Part shown: piece by piece, positions 11,461 to 21,778 of the stretch
How positions within the stretch are numbered: position 1 is the stretch's first letter
Layout of the letters: every line of letters begins with the position of its first letter
DNA from: Antilocapra americana
Lineage: Eukaryota; Chordata; Mammalia; Artiodactyla; Antilocapridae
NCBI GenBank assembly: GCA_007570785.1
Contig: ML664175.1
Span: 10,579,441-10,643,440, forward strand
Direction: 5' to 3'
DNA length: 64,000 bases
The notes under the pieces: generated by a model
Seen by the model: the letters and a program-made list of their open reading frames with translations, nothing else
The model's database searches: none
Told to the model about the DNA's origin: nothing
Translations under genes and position numbers: made by a program

Positions 11461-12849
11461 AGTGGTTTTTCAGTGTTCCTAAGATAGAGTTCACTTTTCT
11501 TCTGGGACACTTAGGGGTGCACTAGGGCCTTAGTGGGGGACATTAGGGGCTGGGGAGCTGGCAGAGGCCATTGCACCTCCCCATACCACAGCACACTTCC
11601 TACTAGAGTGGAGGGGCTCAGAGAGATCTGGGCTGGGGTCGGGGGTGCAGTTGAGGCTCTGAGAGTAAAAGGGCAGGAGGGCTGGCTCAAGCCCCTCTAC
11701 CGGGAGGAGGGAAGCCCCGCCAGCCAGGGCCCAGCTCCACAGTTCCCTTGAGTCCTGGAGGGGCAGGTGTCACTGACCCTTCTGACTGACTTCAGGGGGA
11801 GGCAGCTTCCCCGTGGAGTGACAGACACCCCTATTGTGAGCTGAGTCCTCAAACAGGGCTCCAGCTCCTCTCCCTGACCTAGAGGACATTTTTCTCCTCG
11901 GTAGGAGAAAATCCTCCTGGTCCAGAGCAGTCCAGAGGATGCGTGTTGACTGGCCACGTTCTCACCAAAAATGTGGGCCCTGGGGCCAGGATTTCTTGAT
12001 TTTGAAAAAGTGCCTTCTGCTGGCAGTGCCTCAGTAAGTAGATCATAAAAATTCTTCTCTGAGTGCACGTCTTCTTGTGTGTGGGGCCTCCACGTTCAGA
12101 GTCTGTAACATGAACCAGTGGTGGCCAGGAAAGGGGGACGGCCACCGAGCCGTGTTGCGGGGCACCAGGCCCTCCCAGCGGCAGGGGCTGTGGATCCTTC
12201 AGGTGCAAAAGTGAACAGTGTCCTTTTGTTTTTTAGCCTCCAGGCTTGAAAGGAAACCTCTTCTGTTGTGTGTGGGGAGCTTTTCTGCTCCTCGGGCCCA
12301 AGAAAGTGGAGCCCTGGGACTCGGGTCTCCATGGCACGGCCGGGAGTCTGGCTCTTCAAACATTTCCGTCCCTGGCTCAGCCCCAGGGTCCTCAGGCCCC
12401 GTCCCTGTGAACAACCGTGGCCACCCTGCTCCTCCCAGACTCCTCCCCACTTGCTGAGACCACCACCTCTATTCCCCCATCATCCTGGCTTGCTCGACTC
12501 CCTTCTTCAACTCAAGTCCAATCTCATCCCTCTTCCCTCTGGGACCACATAGATTTCTCTCTCTCCCTTCTCCCCATGGACTTAAAATACAACAGTTCTT
12601 AACTTGCAGAGCTGGGATGAGTAGATGAGAGAGCTCAGCCTTTCGTAAACACAAAAATGGCCTCTTCTTCCCAGAATAGAGACGGGGCAAGGGAAAGAAG
12701 ACACTTAAGCCTTCCTTTGAGAATTCAGAACAAAAGCTTTAGCAAATTCAGAACAAAAGCAGACACTCCCATCCTCTGCCCACACCCCTGAAACAATACC
12801 CAGTCCCAAAGACCAGTGTTTTTTTTTTTGTTTTACTAAATTGCTCACT
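11461..12849. other. unique sequence
   Basis: About 1.4 kb with no recognised repeat or gene; the part at 12,120-12,460 is relatively GC-rich. A T-rich run lies at 12,821-12,830. Confidence 0.4.
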
Positions 12850-12945
12850 TTGTTACATTAACCTCATTTTACAGATGAGGAAACCAAGGCTTAGAGGGAT
12901 TAGTTACATCAGCTGCCATTTGGCCTCACATCAGAGTTTGCAGAG
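12850..12945 (-). mobile_element. MIR SINE fragment
   Basis: 'cctcattttacagatgaggaaaccaaggcttagag' is a clear reverse MIR core. Confidence 0.8.
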
Positions 12946-13189
12946 ATACTGGCCCCACCATTTACTACTCAGTGGTGGGCAGTGCTCTGACCTGTGGTCA
13001 CAGACCTCCAAGCAGTTACCCACCTGCTGAGACACATGTTCCGTCACAACCTTAGCCACAATCAGTGAGCAGGTAGGACATGATCAACATTACGTTCCAG
13101 CTACTGAGGACAGAGGCTAAGTGTTCTTCTGGGACGCATCACCACTTAGGACTCTGTAGCTTAGGAGTGCTTGACTCCGATCACCTCTC

Positions 13190-13735
13190 TTGGAGCATGC
13201 ACCATGCTCACAGTGGTATGTGTGCTGTCTCACATCATCTCCCACAAGAATCCAACTATTACTTTCCTTCTCTAGATAAGAAAAAGTTTGCTAAGGGTGC
13301 TAAGTAACATTCCCAAGTTTTGTGGTTAGAAAGAAGGTTGACAGAGTAGGATATGAGAGTGAATTTCCTAACTTAAAAAAAAACTATTTAATATATTATT
13401 TGTTTATCTATGGCTGCTGGGACTTCATCGCTGTGTGGGGGCTTTCTCCAGTTGTGGTGAGCAGGGGCTACTCTCTAGGTGCAGTCGTGGGTTTCTCACT
13501 GCAGAGGCTTCTCTTGTTGCGGAGCAAGGACTCCAGGTGCACGGGCTTCAGTCGTTGCAGCACTCGGGTTCAGTTGTGGCGCACGGGCTTAGTTGTCCCG
13601 AGACATGTGACATCTTCCCAAATCAGGGATTGAACCCATGTCCACTGCATTGGCAGGCAGATTCTTAACCACTAGACCGCCAGGGAAGTCTGTGAATTTC
13701 CTAATTTTAGTCCCGTGTTCTTCCCATAATTGATC
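13190..13735 (-). mobile_element. MIR SINE split by a CHR-1 insertion
   Basis: Reverse MIR text (ctcacatcatctcccacaagaatccaac, then gctaagtaacattcccaag) is interrupted by a CHR-1 SINE at 13,375-13,691 and resumes at 13,692. The host repeat is recognisable but old. Confidence 0.6.
13375..13691 (-). mobile_element. CHR-1-type SINE with target-site duplication
   Basis: Reverse CHR-1 with a full internal tandem 'ttgtggc' region and an 'accactagaccgccagggaagtct' end. It is bracketed by direct repeats GTGAATTTCCTAACTT (13,359-13,374) and GTGAATTTCCTAATTT (13,692-13,707), one mismatch, showing insertion into an older MIR. Confidence 0.92.
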
Positions 13736-14721
13736 AGTCAGGATAACTGGGCGACTTCATTTTTCAGAGAGACAAAGAGGGCAATGCCAGTGTTTGCTCC
13801 TTTCCTTTGTGGTGACACACCAGCCCACAGTAGACCACAGGGAAAGCAATCAGACATCCCCATCTGTCAGGAACTCCATGATGGGAAAGCGGCCACTACA
13901 GCAGTATTCCACAAAGGACCACCTGGTGGCACCATTGTACAACAGCTGCATACCCAACTGCTCAACACACCAGAACGGAAAGATGCAGCCCAGGGTAGTG
14001 GCCTGCTTTTCATTACAAGTCACTGGAATGACCTGGAAGTCTAATGAGGCCATGTCTATGGCCCATCATAGCCCATGCTCCCCTGATGTCCAGAGCTGCT
14101 CTGCAGATAAGGAACTCAGTCAGTTCCTGTCCCTTTACTAACCCCTCTATTTAGTAAACTTGTGCTCTGTATCTTGTAGCTATTTAAAATATCTTGACTG
14201 TGTTAGATCTTTAATATAACCTGATCTGTTTCTGAAAAGGTTATGCTTCTTTGTCTGGAGGTGCAGGGAGCAACTTTAATGAAGTTCCCCTTTAGCCTGA
14301 GCAGATGGTAGGGAGAAGTATCGGATCTGGGTTGAAGGTGAAGGGGTCAGAGGTCATGCACGGGCAGAGGCAAGGTTTGACCAGACTGAGGGCCAGGAGA
14401 GCTTTGCACAGTCTACCCATGGCCTCTGTAAAGGGTCAGGGACTTGGAAAGCTTTGGCACTGGAGAGAGAGGAGGGGGGTGGAGTGGGTAATAAATAACA
14501 ACTTCTCACACTGTTGATGGAATGGAGTCATCTCCATTGCTAAGCCAGTTCTTGGATTTTGGACATTCCTAGGGAGAGTGTGGTGAGCAGGAGCCCAGGG
14601 AAGTCTCCAGGTTGGCTCCACCCTGGCTTCAAGAGTGTCTGTCACACACTCTGCAAATGCAGGCAGTGTCAGGACCTTGACGCTTGAGAGAAACGGGAAG
14701 TCAAACCAAGGCTCCAGGCGT
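13736..14721. other. unique sequence
   Basis: No recognised repeat or gene over about 1 kb. Confidence 0.4.
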
Positions 14722-14880
14722 TTTAAAATTTTTATTTATTTATTTATTTATCTTCGGCTACACCGCATCTTTGTTGCTGCGCTGGGCTTTCTCTAATTGT
14801 GGCAAGCAGGGGCTGCTCTTGAGTTGCGGTGCACGGGCTTCTCATTGCAGTGGTTTCTCTTGTGGTGGAGCACGGGTTGA
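14722..14880 (-). mobile_element. CHR-1-type SINE, head missing
   Basis: Reverse CHR-1 beginning with TTTATTTATTTATTTATTTATC and reading 'ggagcacgggttga' before homology stops. The tRNA-like head half is absent, so the copy is truncated at its 5' end or was deleted. Confidence 0.82.
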
Positions 14881-15404
14881 AGGGCACACGAGCCTCAGAG
14901 TCTGCTTAACAACCTCCAAAAACGTCAGAACGAGGGCAAGGGGTCAGGAGAGGAGTCAGAGAGGCACGAACTGTAGGGCAGTGCAGGCGCCTCTAGCCCA
15001 AGGAAGCAGAGCCCGAGGTAAGATGGAGACCCGCTTCCTAGTGAGGGGCCAGGCAGGACCTTGGGGTGAGCGCTCAGTACACCTCAGAGTGCTGTGTGCT
15101 AAGTACACCTTGGAATGCCGAGTGCTGAACTCTGACCTGTTGGGAAGGAACTGTCTTAGTGAAGGAGGGCCCAAGGCTCTCAAACAGAATTTTTCAGCTT
15201 TTATTTTCGCTGGAACCTTAACCCTTAGTACAATGAATAGTCAGCATTGGAGAATTTGTTGGATGGAATGTGGGGTTCTGGGCAGAGATTCTAAGTTGTG
15301 TTGAATAAAGTATAAAGTGATGTGACAAAATGAATTGCAGCTTGAGATGCTGTTTCTGTCTTCTTTTTTAAACTAACATATTGTCTTATGCTGACAATAT
15401 GGTG
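14881..15404. other. unique sequence
   Basis: No recognised repeat. The stretch 15,068-15,125 contains short imperfect internal repeats around 'agtgctgtgtgctaagtacacc'. Confidence 0.4.
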
Positions 15405-15718
15405 TCCAATTTTAAAAAATTATTTTTCATTGAAATATTGCTGCTTTACAGTGTTGCGGTAGTTTCTGCTGTACACCAAAGTGAACCAGCTATATGTACA
15501 CACATGTCCCCTCTTTTTTGGACTTTCTTCCCGTTTAGGTCACCACAGAGCAGTGAGTAGAGTTCCCTGTGCTGTATCATAGGTTCTCATTAGTTATCTG
15601 TTTTATACATATTAGTGTATATATGTCAATCCCAGTCTCCCAGTTCATCCAACCTCCTCCCATTCATTTATTCTCTATGCCTATGTCTCTGTTTCTGCCT
15701 TGCAAATAAGTTCATCTT

Positions 15719-15930
15719 GGCTTCCCAGGTGGCTCAGTGGTAAAGAATCCACCTGAAATGCAGGAGATGGGGGTTTGATTCTTGGGTTGGGAAGATCCCT
15801 CAGAGGAGGAAATGGCAACTCCCTCCAGTATTCCTGCTTGGAAAATTCCATGGACAGAGGATCCTGGCGGGCTATAGTTGTGGAGTTGCAAAGAGTCGGC
15901 AGGACTGAGTGACTGAGCACACACACATAC
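15719..15930 (+). mobile_element. Bov-tA SINE inserted in an L1
   Basis: Complete Bov-tA layout from GGCTTCCCAGGTGGCTCAG to the 'gactgagtgactgagcacacacacat' tail, lying inside the antisense L1 3' UTR. Confidence 0.93.
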
Positions 15931-16058
15931 CATTTTTTAGATTTCACATATAAGCGACATTATACGGTATTTGTTTTTCTCTTTCTGACTTCACTTTGTG
16001 TGACAGTCTTTTGCAAATGGCACAATTTTGTTCCTTTTTAAGCGTACTATTCCATTGT

Positions 16059-16274
16059 CTATATGTACCACATCTTTATCCATTCTTCTGTCAATGGGCA
16101 TTTAGGTTGCTTCCATGTCCTGGCTATTGTAAATAGTGCTGTGATGAACACTGGGGTATGTGAATCTTTTTGAATGATGATTTTCTCCAGGTAAATGCCC
16201 AGGAGTGGGATTTCTGGGTCATATGGTAATTCTAGCTTGAATATTTTTAAAGGAATCTCCTTATTGTTCTCCAT
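16059..16274 (-). pseudogene. L1 ORF2 C-terminal remnant
   Basis: A 71-residue minus-strand frame containing ELPYDPEIPLLGIYLEK and the 'TIARTWKQPKCPLTEEWIKMWYI' type ending is the conserved C-terminal domain text of mammalian L1 ORF2. It is isolated from any upstream RT domain and cannot be functional. Confidence 0.9.
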
Positions 16275-16298
16275 AGTGGTTATATCAATTTGCAGGGT

Positions 16299-16499
16299 TT
16301 TTTTTTTAAAGATTATGTATTTATTTTTTTATGTGACTGCGCTGGGTCTTAGCTGCAGCACTTGGAATCTTTGATCTTCATTGTGGCTTTTGGGATCTTA
16401 CTTGCAGTATGTGGGATCCAGTTCCCTGGCCAGGGATTGAACCCAGGCCCCCTGCACTGAAAGCGCAGAGTCTTAGACATTAGACCACCAGGGAAATCC
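16299..16499 (-). mobile_element. CHR-2-type SINE inserted in an L1
   Basis: Reverse CHR-2 (T tract, 'gactgcgctgggtcttagctg', 'tccctggccagggattgaaccc', 'accaccagggaaatcct'). Short direct repeats TCAATTTGCA (about 16,288) and TCAATTTACA (about 16,502) flank it; the L1 text continues for a few bases beyond. Confidence 0.88.
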
Positions 16500-16511
16500 T
16501 CTCAATTTACA

Positions 16512-16957
16512 TTTTTGTCCAATTATTTTTAAAACTACTGCACAAAATCTATGAAGAATGAAAATGAGTATTTTAAAATGTCATAGAAAAATAATTGCTG
16601 TCACTTATTTAAATATAGTTACAAAGGAAGTTCATAACAGAATTTGCACTCAAGTATCTTTATTGTGTAACTCAGATAATTTTTCCTTCTGTGCACCTGC
16701 TCTTATGTAGAAGCATAAAATGTCATAAACAATTGTTCTGTTAGAAAACATAAAAGTAAATTATCAACAAATAAGACTAAGAAACACAGTATAACCTCTA
16801 TGCACTATAGAAATATTTATTTTTACTCAGTAATCAGGATTTAAAGGACTTTGAATATTTTTATGTATCTTGTATATCATTGCTAACTTAAAGTACCCTC
16901 AGGCTGTTAAATCTAAATTCTAGTCTGTGTAGAGGTGATGCCATCTTCCAAGTATTA
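16512..16957. other. AT-rich unique sequence
   Basis: No recognised feature; AT-rich, probably unique. Confidence 0.4.
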
Positions 16958-17893
16958 AGGGTTGAATTGTTCTTCCCCACCCCCCACCCCCACAAAATTC
17001 ATATGTTGAAATCTCAGTCCCTAGCACCCTGGAATGTGCCTGTATTTGGAAATACATTTTTTTTCCCCCAACTTTTTTTTTTTTTATTCGGGGTATAGTT
17101 GTTTTACAGTGTTGTGTTAGTTTCTGTTGTACAAAAAAAAGTGAGTCAGTCATGTGTGTATATATATAAAATCCCCTCCCTTTTGGACCTCCCTCCCACG
17201 CCCCGCCCCACCCCACTCCCCTAGGCCATCGGAGCACTGAGCTCCCCGTGCTATATAGCAAGTTCTCCCTAGCTATCTGTTTTATACACGGCAGTGCACA
17301 TGTGTCAACCCCAATCTCACCTCCTCCCCCCATGTTCACACAGGGACCCTGTGTCTGCATCCTGTTCCTGCCCTACAGATAGGTTCATTTGTACCATTTT
17401 TCTAGGCTCCACACATATGCATTAATATATGGTTTTTGTTTTCTCTTTCTGACTGAATTCACTGTGTATGACAGACTCTCTGTCCATCCATGTCTCTACA
17501 AATGACCTGATATTGTTCCTTTTTATGGTTGAGTAATATTCCATTGTGTATATATGTGTGTGTGTGTATACACACACCACATTTTCTTTACTCATTCTGG
17601 GTTCTTTTCCAGAGGTAATTAGGATAAAATGAGGTAATTAGCTCAGACCCCAATCTCATATGACTGGTGTCCTTATAAGATGAGGGAGTCTGGACAGATA
17701 CGCAGAGGGAAGTCTCAGGGAGAAGACAGCCATCTGCAAACCCAGGAAAGAGGCCTCAGGAGAAAGCAGCCCTGCTGACATCTTGATCTTGGGCTTCTAG
17801 TCTCCAGAACAGTGAGAAGATAACTTGCCATTGTTTAAGCCCCCCAGTCTGTCGTCCTTTGTTGTGACAGCCCTAGAAAATGGATACACTGAG
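16958..17893 (+). mobile_element. MaLR/MLT1-like solo LTR split by an L1
   Basis: The left part (gttgaattgttc...cacaaaattcatatgttgaaatctcagtcc...ctgtatttggaaat) and right part (gaggtaattaggataaaatgagg...atatgactggtgtccttataag...gcctccagaacagtgag...ccagtctgt) form one old LTR-type repeat of the MaLR layout, interrupted at 17,059-17,608. No internal retroviral coding sequence is present. Family name is provisional. Confidence 0.6.
17059..17608 (-). mobile_element. L1 3'-UTR fragment inserted in an LTR
   Basis: Reverse L1 3' UTR (tatagttgttttacagtgttgtgttagtttctg, 'ctgtgtatgacagactctctgtccatcc', 'gagtaatattccattgtgtat') with a T-rich start. It contains a short TG/TATACACACAC stretch near 17,555-17,578. 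Confidence 0.88.
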
Positions 17894-18480
17894 TTACACA
17901 GACTAAGAGGGAAGAGCAGTAATGTAGAGGAAACTAAGACTGCTTCTTTCAGTGCTAAATCCCTTTTCCCAGAACAATCTGTACATGTCTTAAAGTAGCT
18001 ATTTTCACCAAAGAGAAAACCATGCATTTTCAGATTTCAAACATGTTCGTTTGTGTCTATGTAACTGTATATGGTTGGACAGTGACAGTCACCCTTGTGA
18101 GCAAGTCCCCTGTCTTCTAAGGAGTCAGGCCTGTGCCGGGCCGAGGCTGTGGCTCCTGTTTGGGAAGATAGCTGAACAGATTCCTCAGGTCCTGTGCCCT
18201 GTGGAGCTCTGAGGTAGGTGTCGGGAACTGGCAGAGGGAGCCCTGGGACTTGGGCAGGGCCAGCCAGACAGTGACGTGACTTCCAGGCCCCAAGACCAGC
18301 TGCAGTAAGCTTGGCGAGGCCCCTGAACAGCCACCAAAGCTGGTCAGGAAGCCCTGGCCGTGTAGGAGTGCCCGGTCCCAGACACGGTCTCCCACTCAGA
18401 ACTGGACTGGGGGCCGGTGACCTGGCCCAGGTGGCCACACCTGGCCAGTGCTCTGCTTTGGAGGCCGTAGCTAACTAGTG
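17894..18480. other. unique sequence
   Basis: No recognised repeat; GC content rises at about 18,110-18,460. Overlapping minus-strand frames of 133 and 92 codons here have no recognisable motif. Confidence 0.4.
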
Positions 18481-19010
18481 GCTGATTGTTTTTAAAATAA
18501 ATAGTTGACAGATTGAATAGTGCTTTTCAAAATTTGGTTTTGTGTGGATGGGCTGGATTTTCCTAACACGCAAAGGAAATTTTCTGGGGGAAAAATCTCC
18601 AGAATGGATAGCTCTTGGTATATGAGGTTGACAGGACAAGGAGAAAAATTAATTATTATAGAGCTTTATTGCTTGGCAGTCGGTGTCCTGCTGGCATTGC
18701 TGCATACAGGTACCTGAACTTTTTTGGCAATAACACCATATTAATTTGAAATCCAAAGAACAAAAAGAAAAATTCTCCATCCCCTACTGGATTTTGTATT
18801 TACCAGGTTCAGCTTATCTCAGCACTTTCATTAAGCAGTAATAACAGGCGTCTGGTTGGGGTTGGGGACTAGCTGTGGCTTTGAAATAGTCACTATTTTT
18901 AATTAACCAACACTAAAATCAGGTTTTACTGTAATTTGGTATGATTTAATTAACTTCGTGTCAGGCCTTAAACCTCCTTAAAATCAAGAAAGTACTCGGC
19001 CAATGGCTCA
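18481..19010. other. repeat-free AT-rich block, candidate conserved non-coding element
   Basis: About 530 bases without any recognised repeat, holding several TAATTA/TTAATTAA homeodomain-type cores (near 18,645, 18,900 and 18,945) and no coding frame. This is the kind of text seen in developmental enhancers, but conservation cannot be judged from one sequence. Confidence 0.25.
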
Positions 19011-19298
19011 GGTTAGGTGTTTCGCACAACAGTGGGGCCTCTCAGAAGGCTGGTCTTGTTCTGCCCACCAGGACAGCAGTGGGGACCCCACTTTTGCTCA
19101 GCGGCTTATGGAATGACCTGTTTTTCTTTTTTAATTTACTGTTGCTGCTAACTCAGCATGTCTGAAGGCGTGTCACCTTCTTTTCGCCCTGGGTCCCCAC
19201 CACACGTCGTCCATCCACAGGCTCCCAGGCTTGGAACCACCCTTGACAAGGCTTCGCCTTTTCCCTCAGACTGTACCAAATCCTGCACTAGCTTCCTT
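19011..19298. other. unique sequence
   Basis: Nothing recognised. Confidence 0.35.
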
Positions 19299-19590
19299 TT
19301 TAAAAAAATTTTTATTTATTAGTTATTTATTGGCTACACTGGGTCTTCATTGCTGCACATGGACTTTCTCTAGTAGTGGTGAGCAGGGGCTGCTCTCCCT
19401 TGTGGGGCTTGGGCCTCTCAATGTGGTGGCTTCTTTCATTGTAGAGCACAGTCTTCAGAGTGCAGGCTTATTAGTTGTGATCCACGGGCTAGTTGCCCCG
19501 GGGCACGTGAGATCTTCCTAGACCAGGGATCAAACCTGTGTCTCCTGCATTGCAGGGCAGATTCTTAACCACTGGACCACCAGGGAAGCC
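19299..19590 (-). mobile_element. CHR-1-type SINE
   Basis: Reverse CHR-1: A/T tract, 'ggctacactgggtcttcattgctgc', 'agtggtgagcaggggctgctctc', ending 'cttaaccactggaccaccagggaagcc'. Confidence 0.92.
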
Positions 19591-20195
19591 AGCCATCTTC
19601 CTTCTCAAAGCCTCTCCGCCTCTGGTCACCCGCATCCATGGTCCTCGGCTCCCTGCCCTTCTTCTTAGCTTACTCAATCCATTCCCTTTTCAAATGACCC
19701 TCTCGTTCTTCTGTGACAACCCTCCCACAGCCCCCCAGCTCTCACTGAGGATTGTCCTTGGTCTGCAGAGCTCCAGAAATTGATGGGGGGACCTTGAGGT
19801 AAGAATGAGGGGACAGAGGGGACCTGGACAAGTCACTTTGTTCTCCCCACCTCTGCTCTAACCAGAGCAGCCCGGCTTTCTCTTTGAATTCATGCATGAA
19901 GCTTCTGGGTAATATTTGATGTGGCAACAAAAGGTGTCTGTTGGTGAAGTAAGTTAGAAACCACTGATCTGTGCCATAGGATCACGCCCTCCAGCTTTGC
20001 AGTCATGACCCAGAACCAGGGAACAATGGCGCTTCTCTGTTTTTCTTCTTCCTCACTCTCTTCAACCCATTCACCCCATGGGGCTTGAGAGCATCTTATC
20101 ATTTCCCACCTTTTTACCTGGAATAAAAGGCCTCTCTTCTCTGTCTTTCTAATTCCTAGTAATTTTTTTCTTTTAAAATTTTTAAATGTAGACCA
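19591..20195. other. unique sequence
   Basis: Pyrimidine-rich at 19,600-19,740, otherwise unremarkable. No gene recognised. Confidence 0.4.
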
Positions 20196-20357
20196 TTTTT
20201 AAAGCTTTTATTGAATTTGTTACAATATTGCTTCAGTTTCATGTTTGGTTTTTTTTTTTTTAATTTTTTGGCAGCATATGAGATTTTAGCTCTCCCACCA
20301 GGGATTGAACCCACACCCCGTGCATTGTAAGGTGAAGTCCTAACCACTGGACTCCAA
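20196..20357 (-). mobile_element. CHR-2-type SINE
   Basis: Reverse CHR-2 (ttattgaatttgttacaatattgcttc, T run, 'accagggattgaaccc', 'gtcctaaccactggact'). Confidence 0.88.
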
Positions 20358-21024
20358 TTCCAAGTTATTGAAGGCCTGTGGCAGTGTGTGCCCTGACCAC
20401 TGGAGCTGGAAGGCTCTCTGTCATTCTGCAGGCCCCTGCTCCTCTCTCTGGCCATAGCTGGATGGACTAGGGGACCCTTCATGGCCTTCTGTGGCCTGGT
20501 GCAGAAACCCATGCCCACCGGAGAATGTGGGCTGGAGAATGGAGACTGAGCCATTAGGTAACCGTGGCTGTTGCCACACGGAGGGACCACGTGGAGTCAG
20601 GAACCACTTGTCAATCAAAATTGGGAGATGGGGGTGCAGAGGCTGTAGGCAAGCAGAGAAATGTAGTCAGCAGAGGCAGGAGAGAGAGGAGGATGGATGG
20701 ATGGGGGTGACTAGAGAGAGAGACACCAATTCTTGTCCTCATTTGTGAGACCCTCAGGGAGGTCTTGTAGCAACCTGCCCTTTACTGGAGACAACTTGCC
20801 CGGGCCTTTGCTCCTGCCCACAGAGAAGCTAGCTCACATCCCCTGGACTGGACCTTGAGCGCCTCAGGGCAGACCTTCATCTCACTCAGCTTTTATCCCC
20901 TGAAGCACACACCACAGGAGCTTGTCAGAGAGTGCGTGTGTGGGAGCCAGAGCCACCTGCCTGCCTCATTAACACAGTGTGTTTGCGCTTTAATGCTGAG
21001 CGCATGCAACCCAAACCTGGGTGG
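20358..21024. other. unique sequence
   Basis: No recognised repeat or exon over about 670 bases. Confidence 0.4.
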
Positions 21025-21778
21025 GGAATGATTCCGAGCCATGGGTACTGCACACCCACCAGGAGGGCCATAACCGAAAAGATGACAGTAAGGAGCATTC
21101 TCAAGGATGTGGAGAAAGCAGAACCCTCATATGCTGCTGGCGGGAGTGTAAGATGGTGCAGCTGTTGTAGGAAACAGTCTAGCAGCTCCTCAAAAGGTTA
21201 GACATAGAGTCACTGCATGATCCAGCAGTTCCACTCCCAGGTCTGTACCCAAGAAGAATAAAAACACACTCCACCCAAAAACTTGCACATGGATGCCCAA
21301 AGCATCATTATTCATAATAGCCAAAAAGCAGGAAACAACCCAAATATCCCCATCAGCTGATGAATGAATAAACAAAATGTGGTTTGTCTATACAATGGTT
21401 TATTACTCGAGAATAAAAAGATCAAGTACTGATATGTACTATAACATGGGTGACCTTGAAAACCCTGAACTAAGTGAATGCGCTTAGCTTCCATGCGGTC
21501 ATGGAAGACCACACATGAATCCATTTATATGAAATGTCCAGAATAGGAAAATCCATAGAGATATATAGAAAATGAGTGGTTGACAGGCCCTGGGCAGAAG
21601 GGAGAACAGCAAGTGATTGCTAATGGGAATAGACTTTTTTGGGAAGGTGATGAAAATGTTCTGAAATTAGATAGTGATGGTGTTTGCTTAATCTTGTGAA
21701 TATGCTAGAAACCCACTGAATTGTACACTTTAAAATGGTAAATTTTATAGGGTGTGAATTATATCTCAATGTAAAAAA
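21025..21778 (+). mobile_element. L1M-type LINE 3' end
   Basis: Forward L1: end of ORF2-type text (gatgtggagaaagcagaaccctcatatgctgctgg, 'cataatagccaaaaagcagg', 'catcagctgatgaatgaataaac') then the 3' UTR (gaattgtacactttaaaatggtaaattttat) and an A-rich end. Heavily diverged. Confidence 0.9.

Larger units (their letters stand above)
15405..16298 (-). mobile_element. L1 LINE 3' part, carrying two SINE insertions
   Basis: Reverse-complement L1: 3' UTR (ttgctgctttacagtgttgc... ttccctgtgctgtatcatagg) followed by the end of ORF2 (tctgggtcatatggtaattctagc). It is interrupted by a forward Bov-tA at 15,719-15,930 and its far side by a CHR-2 at 16,299. Confidence 0.9.

Noticed and set aside
14684..15304. 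Plus-strand open frame of 206 codons
   Set aside because: It reads through a reverse CHR-1 SINE, whose translated text recurs in the other CHR-1 copies, then runs on by chance.
16958..17893. Possible endogenous retrovirus
   Set aside because: Only an old LTR-like sequence interrupted by an L1 is seen; there is no internal coding region or partner LTR.
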